Assembly (NCBI GenBank): GCA_003500135.1 | Contig: DNTA01000305.1 | Span: 1 to 9,117 of the forward strand | From: Cytophagales bacterium | GTDB taxonomy: Bacteria > Bacteroidota > Bacteroidia > Cytophagales > Cyclobacteriaceae | DNA: 9,117 nt | Direction of reading: 5' to 3' | Shown: piece by piece, positions 1-6,417 of the stretch | How the letters are laid out: each line of letters opens with the position of its first letter | Position numbering within the stretch: position 1 is the first letter of the stretch | Made by a program: the position numbers and the translations under genes | The notes under the pieces: generated by a model | What the model was told of the DNA's origin: nothing | Databases searched by the model: none | Seen by the model: only the letters and a program-made list of their open reading frames with translations

Positions 1-7
1 AACTTGA

Positions 8-610
8 CAAAGTAGGACTAACCACGATTCTATTTATGTTGAAATAGATTTGGGAAAAACCATGGAGGTACGCGCATTGCAAATTAACTTCCAGGACTTT
101 AACAGTAAAATTTTCGGTCGTCCCGACACTTTGCGCCAGCAATTTGTGATCAAGGGTTCCACTGATGGAGAGAATTGGGATGTCATAGCCGATTATTCTG
201 ATAATCAGAAAGATATGCCGCATGCCTATATTGAATTGGAGGCGCCTTCCAATGTTCGATATGTAAGATATGACCACAAGTATGTTACCAATGAATATCT
301 GGCGATTTCAGAATTCAGGGTATTCGGGAAAGGCGGAGAAGCGCCTCCGGCAACTCCGGAGAGCTTTTCGGCCAAACGTCATAGCGATCGAAGGAACGCC
401 GATCTGTCCTGGTCGCCGGTTGAGGGAGCCACAGGATATGTTGCCTACTGGGGAATAGTGCCGGATAAGTTGAACCTATCGGTATTGATGTATGATGAGC
501 CCAATTATGAAATCAGGGCGCTGAACACGGATCAAAAGTATTATTTCCAGGTAGAGGCTTTTAATGAAAACGGGATTTCGAAGCAAAGTGAAATAATAGA
601 AGTAGAGTAA
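8..610 (+). CDS. C-terminal part of a family-43-glycosidase-like secreted protein (discoidin + FN3 tail)
   Basis: This is the 3' end of a larger gene. The frame is open from base 8 and ends with TAA at 608-610. The first visible residues include YVEIDLGKTMEVRALQINF, the core of an F5/8 type C (discoidin-like) domain, which closes around ISEFRVFGKGG near base 330. A fibronectin type III-like domain follows to the end (LSWSPVEGATGYVAYWG, YYFQVEAFNENGIS). From memory, this discoidin/FN3 tail recurs at the C-terminus of Bacteroidota proteins annotated as family 43 glycosylhydrolases; the catalytic part lies outside the window. Both domains probably help bind or position polysaccharide. A TTG at 50 and an ATG at 62 could serve as starts, but both fall inside the discoidin domain, so neither is likely genuine. 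An in-frame TGA at 5-7 cuts the domain (see findings). The sulfatase gene begins 2 bases after the stop, which suggests one operon. Confidence 0.75.
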   Translation, partial: QSRTNHDSIYVEIDLGKTMEVRALQINFQDFNSKIFGRPDTLRQQFVIKGSTDGENWDVIADYSDNQKDMPHAYIELEAPSNVRYVRYDHKYVTNEYLAISEFRVFGKGGEAPPATPESFSAKRHSDRRNADLSWSPVEGATGYVAYWGIVPDKLNLSVLMYDEPNYEIRALNTDQKYYFQVEAFNENGISKQSEIIEVE

Positions 611-612
611 AT

Positions 613-2283
613 ATGATTCGAAACATCCTGTTTTGTTTAGTTGCTTTGCTGGTTTTTTGGAGTTGTAATTCCAAGAAGGGTCGTGAGGCTATTAATTACG
701 AAACCGTGGAGCTACCCGAAAGGCCTAATATTGTATGGATTGTGGCGGAAGACCTTAGTCCTGTAATTCCGGTTTTTGGTGACAGCACGGTAAAAACGCC
801 TCATATAAGCCGGCTTGCGGAAGAAGGGGTAACCTATACAAATTTTTATTCTCCATCGGGCGTATGTGCGCCAAGCAGGGCTGCCATAGCCACAGGAATG
901 TATCCAACCAGGATTGGCGCTCATCATATGCGTACCGGACCATGGTTCAGGTTTACCATTAAAGACCAGGCCATTAAAAATTATTCGAGAAAAGCCTATG
1001 AAGCCATGCCTCCGGCGGGAACCCATATGATGAGCGCTTACTTGCGTAAAAATGGTTATTATTGTTCGAATAATCCAAAGGAAGACTATCAGTTCAGAAG
1101 TGAAATGACAGCCTGGGATGAAAGTAGTTTTGATGCTCATTGGAAAAACAGAAAGCCCGGGCAACCGTTTTTCGCCATTTTTAATTTAGATGTGACCCAC
1201 GAATCAATGCTGTGGCGTAAAGAAAGTGATTCGCTTTGGGTAGATGAAGAGTTGGAAGTACCTGTGCCTCCGTACTTGCCTTCCACTGAACCTGCCTTAA
1301 AGGATATCAGGAGGATGTACTCTAATGTAAAGGAAATGGATCGAAGGGTAGGGCATATATTACACGAACTGGATAGTGCAGGTTTACTCGACAATACCAT
1401 CGTTTTTTGGTATACCGATCACGGCGGTCCCCTTCCACGTCAAAAGCGGACGATTTATCATTCAGGCCTGCATTCACCATTGATCATAAGATTCCCCAAC
1501 GGCCAGTTTGCGGGTGAAGTTGATGATCAGTTACTTAGTTTTATTGACCTTAAGCCCACGGTTATGTCGCTCCTGGGCATGAGGCCTCCCGACTATGTTG
1601 ACGGAAAGGCATGGATGGGAGATTATATGGTCGATGAACCCAGGGATTACCTGTATGCTTCGGCGGACCGTTTCGATAATCAAACAGACAAAATTAGGGC
1701 AGTTTTTGATAAGCGATATAAGTTGGTTAGATATTATAATACGGAGCAGCCCTATTACCTGCCGGTAAAATACAGGGAAGAAATGGATATTATGAAGGAA
1801 TTGCTGAGAATGCGACAGGCTGGTGAATTAAATCAATACCAGGCCCAGTGGTTTCGGGCGACCAAAGATTCAATTGAACTCTTCGACCTTAAAAATGATC
1901 CACATGAATTACACAATCTTGCCAGGGATCCTCATTATCAAAGAAAAATTTCTGAGCTAAGAACCAGGCTGGATCATTGGATAGCCGAAATGAAGGATAA
2001 AGGAATGATGCCGGAAGAAAAGTATATCGCTTCGATTTGGCCCAGTGGTCAGCAACCGGTCACGTCGAGCCCTGAGATCTCAGTAAAAGGTGGGGCAATA
2101 GAATTGAAGTCTGAAACCGAGGGGGCCAGTATCGGGTACCAATGGGCCAATCATGCAAGTGGACTTACCAATAGTTGGGAGATTTATACAGAGGCAATTA
2201 AGCCGCATAAAGGAGATACATTGTATGCGAGGGCGCATCGAATTGGTTATCGACCAAGCGGGATGAGTAAAAAAGGCTTCTGA
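613..2283 (+). CDS. Lipoprotein S1-family sulfatase with C-terminal CHB_HEX-like domain
   Basis: Hydrolyses sulfate esters (or N-sulfate) on a glycan, probably at the cell surface or in the periplasm. The 556-residue protein begins with a lipoprotein signal, a hydrophobic stretch ending FWSC with Cys18 as the likely lipidated residue. The sulfatase domain spans about residues 38-460. The signature C85-A-P-S-R89 marks Cys85 as the residue converted to formylglycine, so a maturation enzyme is needed. Likely metal and active-site residues are E46-D47, His196, D269-H270 and K278. The NIVWIVAEDLSP start resembles heparan-N-sulfatase-like S1 members, but the substrate cannot be read from sequence. 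Residues about 486-556 form an extra beta domain resembling CHB_HEX_C (chitobiase C-terminal type; LYARAHRIGYRPS). ATG613 follows the upstream stop by 2 bases, implying co-transcription with the glycosidase-like gene. A hairpin terminator follows at once. Confidence 0.93.
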   Translation: MIRNILFCLVALLVFWSCNSKKGREAINYETVELPERPNIVWIVAEDLSPVIPVFGDSTVKTPHISRLAEEGVTYTNFYSPSGVCAPSRAAIATGMYPTRIGAHHMRTGPWFRFTIKDQAIKNYSRKAYEAMPPAGTHMMSAYLRKNGYYCSNNPKEDYQFRSEMTAWDESSFDAHWKNRKPGQPFFAIFNLDVTHESMLWRKESDSLWVDEELEVPVPPYLPSTEPALKDIRRMYSNVKEMDRRVGHILHELDSAGLLDNTIVFWYTDHGGPLPRQKRTIYHSGLHSPLIIRFPNGQFAGEVDDQLLSFIDLKPTVMSLLGMRPPDYVDGKAWMGDYMVDEPRDYLYASADRFDNQTDKIRAVFDKRYKLVRYYNTEQPYYLPVKYREEMDIMKELLRMRQAGELNQYQAQWFRATKDSIELFDLKNDPHELHNLARDPHYQRKISELRTRLDHWIAEMKDKGMMPEEKYIASIWPSGQQPVTSSPEISVKGGAIELKSETEGASIGYQWANHASGLTNSWEIYTEAIKPHKGDTLYARAHRIGYRPSGMSKKGF

Positions 2284-2296
2284 AAAATATGAATTT

Positions 2297-2330
2297 AAAA
2301 AAAGCCCGGTTATGGTACCGGGCTTTTTTA
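2297..2330. terminator. Bidirectional intrinsic terminator between convergent genes
   Basis: A perfect 7-bp stem, gcccggt (2304-2310) and accgggc (2317-2323), encloses a 6-base loop. It is flanked by seven A on the left and six T on the right, so each strand reads as a GC stem followed by a T run. It lies 13 bases after the sulfatase stop and 4 bases before the end of the receptor gene on the other strand, and so can end transcription from both sides. Confidence 0.88.
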
Positions 2331-2334
2331 TCGG

Positions 2335-4602
2335 CTAAAAAGTGTATTTCAAGTTCAACCGGATCTGTCGGCCAGGTTCGAAAAACAGACTGTTTTCCGA
2401 CATGTTTTTATATGGCCTTGACAGGTGATCGACATATTCAACATCTGTGATATTATCTGCTTTGACGTAAAAATACCAATGTTTTGTAGGTTGAAATGAT
2501 ACAAAGGCATGGTATACCACATATCCCGGAGTGGTGGTTTCATCAAAGGACGGGGCCACACGATCCTGTTCAGCGCATAGTTTACTTCCGAATCCTGCAT
2601 TCCACTTACTTTTATTGAACTGCACTTCCCAACGTGAGGTCAATGGTGGGATTTCAGCCAATGGCTCATTCCAGCTCTCATTTTGTGCATAAGTATAAAA
2701 TTGCCCACCTACCAGGGATATGTTAGGCGAAAGATGCCATTTTAATTCCCAGTCAAATCCAACCTGATAGGCATCGGGCACATTAGTAAATCGTTTAACT
2801 GCCGTGGGTGGTTTTGAGGGCATAAATTTTTTGCTTAAAGTGGTGTCTACACGACCCATGATATAGTTGCCAAGTTTTGAATAGAAAATATTTGCATAAC
2901 CTTCAACTTTTTTGTTCTTGTAGCGGTATGCTAAATCAAATTGCAGGTTTGACTCGATCGCGAGGTTGGGGTTGCCAAGGTATTCATAGGCATCCATTCC
3001 CACTGTAAAATGGTTGATATACATTTCAACAAGCTCAGGGGCACGCGATCCCCAGCCAATAGCTCCTGATAGTTGATGTGCATTGTTCAGGGCGTAGGTA
3101 AGGCTGCTGAACATATTAAATGAGGTCATCTGTTTATCAAAATCATTGCCATATTCGGCAGCAAAATCATCTTCAACATCCAATGCATTGTACTGATTTA
3201 AGTTACCTCTCAGTCCCGCTTTCCAGTTGAATTGAGCAATGTCTTTTTCCATTTCCACGAATAAGCCAGTGGTGCCCTGGTGGCTGTTTTGCCAGATTTT
3301 ATCGGTCATTAACATCGGCATTTCGAGAGGTTCACCTGTCATCATATTTCGTTTGATCAACCTTTCCCGGTTTCCCTCTTTCCCAATATATCGCAAGTCA
3401 GCTCCTGCAAAAACCGAAGAGTTGTCGAATATCCATTCCAATTCAAAGCGACCTCCAATAGTATTGCTTTGTACAGGGCTTGTGGCTTCTACCATCATGA
3501 AATTGGGGCGATTCGCATTGCTCATCACATGGTCTACATGCGCCCAATATAATTTTGTTCGCCACAACTTATTGGCTGACCTTCCAAAATTTCCTTCATA
3601 ATCCAATATAGCTACGGTACTTTGGTCATTATCGGTATCCATCGGCAAACCGGCGTGTAATACATCCCAGGCAAAAGATTGGCGAAAAGTAAGTTGTAGT
3701 TTTTTGTTTTTATCAGGATACCACCCGGTTTTAATGGAATAATCTGCCGTATGATACGCTGAAGCTATCTCCTGACCGCCGCCGCTCACATAATTGTCAA
3801 AATCCTGGAAGCTTCCACTAAGGTTAAGGTATTTGTTTTGATTCGCAATATCCAGACCTAAACCACCAAAAAAACCATTGCCATTACCCACATATCCGGT
3901 ATTGGCATGAACACCTACAACGTGGGATCCCGTGTACTTCGGGGTTTCAGTTACGATATTAATAACACCGCCCATAGCCTGGCCATAACGAACATTGTAA
4001 GGTCCTTTTATAATTTCTATTTTCTTCACTTCATCAGTGGGTACATGCGTGGTCACCGGATCCATTCTATTAGGACAAGCTGGTGATATGAATAGGCCAC
4101 CATCATAGATAAGATTGATCTGTTCATATTTAAAAGACCTTAGAACAGGTTCCATAGCAAACCCGCCTCTTTTTATCACGCCAAAACCAGGCAGGTTACT
4201 AAACAGATCGCCAATATCTGTGTGGTGGTCGTGTTTCATAAGTTCTTTACCGGTTTTCTGCCAGATAACACCTTCCTCACTCTCTTTAACCATAATTTCG
4301 TTTAACCTTCTAATGGCCGGAACCATTTCAATAGAAACCTCTGCTTCCATCACGGTTACTTCTTTCGTTTGAAAAGATAGGTGTTGAATCTGAAGTTTAA
4401 CCGGCAAACCGGGTACCATTATCGTAAAATCGCCGTTCTTGTCTGAAATGGCATGTGTGTCATTATCTGAAATGGTAATGGTTGCGCCTTCTATTCCTAT
4501 TTTGGTTTCCTGATCTATTAAATGTCCTTTAATGTACATTTCCTGAGCCATCGCCGAACAAAGCGATAACACGGTTATGAACAAGAGTATATAAAATTTC
4601 AT
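2335..4602 (-). CDS. TonB-dependent outer-membrane receptor, OprC/NosA-like (candidate copper receptor)
   Basis: A 755-residue outer-membrane importer driven by TonB-ExbBD. I chose ATG 4602 because it starts a normal signal peptide (MKFYILLFITVLSLCSAMA, cleavage near residue 19); an in-frame ATG at 4641 would add 13 residues ahead of it. A carboxypeptidase-regulatory-like domain occupies about 21-95, as is common in Bacteroidota receptors. The plug runs about 115-220 (IEIIKGPYNVRYGQAMGGVINIV), then a 22-strand-type barrel ends in the terminal aromatic KYTF. The plug contains C176-P-N-R-M180-DP and the barrel has VDH358-V-M360, matching the CxxxM and HxM halves of the copper site known in Pseudomonas OprC, with similar spacing. 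Copper is therefore the best substrate guess. No SusD partner is present, so it is not a SusC-type glycan importer. A small Cys/His membrane protein gene lies 113 bases upstream on the same strand. The gene ends at the shared terminator. Confidence 0.9.
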   Translation of the reverse strand: MKFYILLFITVLSLCSAMAQEMYIKGHLIDQETKIGIEGATITISDNDTHAISDKNGDFTIMVPGLPVKLQIQHLSFQTKEVTVMEAEVSIEMVPAIRRLNEIMVKESEEGVIWQKTGKELMKHDHHTDIGDLFSNLPGFGVIKRGGFAMEPVLRSFKYEQINLIYDGGLFISPACPNRMDPVTTHVPTDEVKKIEIIKGPYNVRYGQAMGGVINIVTETPKYTGSHVVGVHANTGYVGNGNGFFGGLGLDIANQNKYLNLSGSFQDFDNYVSGGGQEIASAYHTADYSIKTGWYPDKNKKLQLTFRQSFAWDVLHAGLPMDTDNDQSTVAILDYEGNFGRSANKLWRTKLYWAHVDHVMSNANRPNFMMVEATSPVQSNTIGGRFELEWIFDNSSVFAGADLRYIGKEGNRERLIKRNMMTGEPLEMPMLMTDKIWQNSHQGTTGLFVEMEKDIAQFNWKAGLRGNLNQYNALDVEDDFAAEYGNDFDKQMTSFNMFSSLTYALNNAHQLSGAIGWGSRAPELVEMYINHFTVGMDAYEYLGNPNLAIESNLQFDLAYRYKNKKVEGYANIFYSKLGNYIMGRVDTTLSKKFMPSKPPTAVKRFTNVPDAYQVGFDWELKWHLSPNISLVGGQFYTYAQNESWNEPLAEIPPLTSRWEVQFNKSKWNAGFGSKLCAEQDRVAPSFDETTTPGYVVYHAFVSFQPTKHWYFYVKADNITDVEYVDHLSRPYKNMSENSLFFEPGRQIRLNLKYTF

Positions 4603-4613
4603 AATGTAAATTC

Positions 4614-4621
4614 TAAAAGTA
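4614..4621 (-). promoter_or_regulatory. Possible -7 element for the TonB receptor gene
   Basis: On the minus strand this reads TACTTTTA, one mismatch from the Bacteroidota consensus TAnnTTTG. A TTG lies about 17 bases further upstream. It would place the transcript start a few bases before ATG 4602. It is weak, and read-through from the upstream small gene is an equal alternative. Confidence 0.25.
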
Positions 4622-4715
4622 AATAATTGAATTGCCAACAATACAAGCTCATGCCCATTCTTTTTCTACTAAAAAAATGAAATGTTAGATAAAGGATTCA
4701 GAGCTTAGTTTCGGA

Positions 4716-5096
4716 TTAACTCCTTGGGGGATGGAAAATGGCCTCTGACCATTCGATAGGTTTTGATGACTGATAATGAAATTTTACATCTGAAATATAA
4801 AAAGGCTTAATAAATCCTGGTAAATCAATTTCAGACCAAAACAATTCAGGCGTCAGTGTTTTGGCACTGATGATGTTGGCCTCCTCATGCTCTTCGGTGA
4901 GGGCGCTTAGTTTGGTGTTTAAATGACAATGTCCTCCGCATATTGTTATCGGTTTGTCACGATTGATGCATAGGTTTTCATAGTAGAATTGCTGGTTCAG
5001 ATAAAATTCGGCAGTGATCCATAATGGCAACATTGACTGCACCAAAAGGAGCAGGACAAGTATTCCGGTGACAATATGAGTTAGCAGATATCTCAT
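4716..5096 (-). CDS. Small single-pass membrane protein with CGGHCH motif, possibly copper-linked
   Basis: A 126-residue protein starting at ATG 5096. A longer reading from 5147 would run through a good promoter box at 5104-5111, so the shorter start is preferred. One hydrophobic helix covers about residues 8-25 and probably anchors the rest in the periplasm. Cys43, then N45-R-D-K-P49 and the cluster C53-G-G-H-C57-H58, form a compact soft-metal-type ligand set; the protein ends in HPP. From memory, short Bacteroidota proteins with an LC-x-N-x(3)-P-x(3)-CxGxC-x-L pattern recur beside TonB receptors and copper genes, usually annotated as hypothetical. No function has been shown that I know of. 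Here it sits directly upstream of the OprC-like receptor, which supports a role in binding or passing copper; that role is inference. A cytochrome haem site is unlikely because the spacing is C-x(3)-CH and there is only one. Confidence 0.72.
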   Translation of the reverse strand: MRYLLTHIVTGILVLLLLVQSMLPLWITAEFYLNQQFYYENLCINRDKPITICGGHCHLNTKLSALTEEHEEANIISAKTLTPELFWSEIDLPGFIKPFYISDVKFHYQSSKPIEWSEAIFHPPRS

Positions 5097-5103
5097 CTTT
5101 GTA

Positions 5104-5111
5104 CAAAGATA
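5104..5111 (-). promoter_or_regulatory. -7 promoter element for the small CGGHCH protein gene
   Basis: The minus strand reads TATCTTTG, an exact match to the Bacteroidota TAnnTTTG consensus, ending 7 bases before ATG 5096. Transcription from it would give a leaderless or nearly leaderless mRNA. No convincing -33 TTG is seen at the usual distance. It lies between apt and the small gene, so the small gene and probably the receptor can be expressed separately from apt. Confidence 0.6.
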
Positions 5112-5166
5112 AGGATCATATTTATACTTCTTTATGCGAAGGATCACAAACCGGCAATTTTAATAA

Positions 5167-5694
5167 TCATTCTGCGTCGTAAGCCACCACCGAAGCTACT
5201 TCGTAGTTATTAAACTTCTCTCGTCCTTTCAGAAAGGTAAGTTCAATTAAAAAGGAAGCCAGCACAACTTCACCTCCTGCCTTTTCGATCAGGTCGCAGG
5301 CTGCTCTTGCGGTTCCGCCCGTTGCGAGGAGATCGTCATGAAGCAATACGCGCTCACCGGGCTTTAAGGCATCGCGATGGATTTCAAGCACATCTTGTCC
5401 ATATTCCAGTTCGTATGATTGTTGATGGGTATCGGCAGGTAATTTACCGTGTTTGCGCACTAATACAAGACCTGCATTCAATCGAATGGCAAGATGTCCG
5501 CCGAAAATAAATCCTCGGGAATCTATCCCCAACACTTTTTCTACTCCAAGGTCCTTTGCTTGTTCATATAAGGCATCCCCCATTTTTTGGAGTGCATCAG
5601 GGTCTTTCAATAGCGTGGTAATGTCTTTGAAAACAATACCATCTTTTGGGAAATCGTGAACATCACGGATTTTAGATTTAAAGTAGGCTTCCAT
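5167..5694 (-). CDS. apt: Adenine phosphoribosyltransferase
   Basis: Purine salvage enzyme: adenine + PRPP gives AMP + diphosphate, in the cytoplasm. The 175-residue length is normal for bacterial Apt. Landmarks are the N-terminal DVHDFPKDGIVFKDITTLL (11-29), the core GIDSRGFIFGGHLA (56-69), the flexible-loop region RKHGKLP (80-86), and the PRPP-binding loop VLLHDDLLATGGTA (116-129) with the acidic pair D120-D121. Nothing is missing from the family pattern. ATG 5694 is the only sensible start, with an exact -7 promoter box about 18 bases upstream. It is a housekeeping gene; I see no functional link with the neighbouring metal-receptor pair, and a separate promoter follows it. Confidence 0.97.
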   Translation of the reverse strand: MEAYFKSKIRDVHDFPKDGIVFKDITTLLKDPDALQKMGDALYEQAKDLGVEKVLGIDSRGFIFGGHLAIRLNAGLVLVRKHGKLPADTHQQSYELEYGQDVLEIHRDALKPGERVLLHDDLLATGGTARAACDLIEKAGGEVVLASFLIELTFLKGREKFNNYEVASVVAYDAE

Positions 5695-5712
5695 TTTATA
5701 TCAGTTGAAAGC

Positions 5713-5720
5713 CAAATATA
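5713..5720 (-). promoter_or_regulatory. apt: -7 promoter element for apt
   Basis: The minus strand reads TATATTTG, an exact TAnnTTTG match ending 18 bases before ATG 5694. No clear -33 element is found at the usual spacing. The implied 5' leader is only about a dozen bases. Confidence 0.5.
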
Positions 5721-5774
5721 AAAAGAGGAAATAGGATACGATAAAAAAACAAGAATAATTATAGGATAACGAAT

Positions 5775-6164
5775 TTAATTCCTTGCCTGTCTGAAAATGG
5801 CATGGAATAAACTGCTTAAAGCAATGGGGTTTCTTTTTACCTTTTCAGATTCATTGGGATTATCAGTGGTTTCATTTGCTGAAACCGACCATAAATGTGC
5901 AATTATATTGCTTTCCAATGGATTTTTATTGACTTTTTTAATATCAGTTTTTACTAATTCCTTTTCCGGCGCTTCCTGCTGTGTGCTACACTGTCTTATG
6001 TTAACCGTGGTTTCATCGTTCACATTCTTTTCAGTAGATGGTTTATCCCACGATTTCTTAAATTTTTCTAGTGAAGGCTGAAGTGTAGCGCTAAAATTGT
6101 ACAAAATGGCGAAGCAGGTCAATAGCCCAAGCGCCAAGGTAGTATTTCTTATTATGATTCGCAT
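5775..6164 (-). CDS. Unrecognised small protein with one N-terminal membrane helix
   Basis: I do not recognise this protein. From ATG 6164 it has 129 residues; a GTG three codons earlier (6173) is an equally possible start. A basic head (MRIIIRN) precedes one hydrophobic helix of about 16 residues (TLALGLLTCFAILYNF), giving a signal anchor or uncleaved signal. The remainder is polar, rich in Lys, Glu, Asn and Thr, with no repeats or clear motif, and ends in a short hydrophobic/basic tail (SSLFHAIFRQARN). One Cys lies in the polar part. The translation start is plausible and the opposite frame looks like a shadow. It stands alone, 80 bases upstream of apt, which has its own promoter, and beyond the terminator of the amylase gene. 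It may be lineage-specific. Confidence 0.5.
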   Translation of the reverse strand: MRIIIRNTTLALGLLTCFAILYNFSATLQPSLEKFKKSWDKPSTEKNVNDETTVNIRQCSTQQEAPEKELVKTDIKKVNKNPLESNIIAHLWSVSANETTDNPNESEKVKRNPIALSSLFHAIFRQARN

Positions 6165-6356
6165 CCTCTTCACAATATGGTTGTTTGCATTATGTGTTTC
6201 AATTGCTGTGCCAAAACAGTTAAAACATTGAAAATGAATCCGTTAGTATTATTGGTTTCTAAAAAAGTGTTCGGAAAAGAACAGTAAAAGGCAGTTGTGT
6301 GTTTGAATGCGGACGCTTTTTGGGCATAATCGTTTTATTCCACAGTAGTTGGTCAT

Positions 6357-6398
6357 AAAAAAAGGTCAGTGAATGGTATTGGATCACTGACCTTTTTT
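6357..6398. terminator. Intrinsic terminator after the amylase gene
   Basis: A 9-bp perfect stem, ggtcagtga (6364-6372) with tcactgacc (6384-6392), encloses an 11-base loop. Seven A lie on the left and six T on the right, so on the minus strand the stem is followed by a T run. It lies about 20 bases past the amylase stop. It is symmetric enough to also stop plus-strand transcription, although no plus-strand gene ends here. Confidence 0.85.
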
Positions 6399-6417
6399 AG
6401 CAAACCAGAGTTGTCTA

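Noticed and set aside
712..1164. 150-codon minus-strand frame opposite the sulfatase
   Set aside because: It is antisense to a domain-complete sulfatase and has no recognisable motif; a shadow frame.
3239..3601. 120-codon plus-strand frame within the TonB receptor gene
   Set aside because: It lies wholly inside the barrel-coding part of the receptor, which is continuous; no independent support.
2335..4602. Receptor as a SusC-type glycan importer
   Set aside because: No SusD gene is adjacent, the length and barrel motifs are those of a classical metal/siderophore-type receptor, and the CxxxM/HxM site points to copper.
4923..4940. CGGHCH as a c-type haem site
   Set aside because: Haem c attachment needs C-x-x-C-H; here the spacing is C-x(3)-C-H and no axial-ligand context is seen.
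5797..6081. 94-codon plus-strand frame opposite the one-TM protein
   Set aside because: The minus-strand reading has a natural start with a membrane helix; the plus-strand reading is best explained as its mirror.
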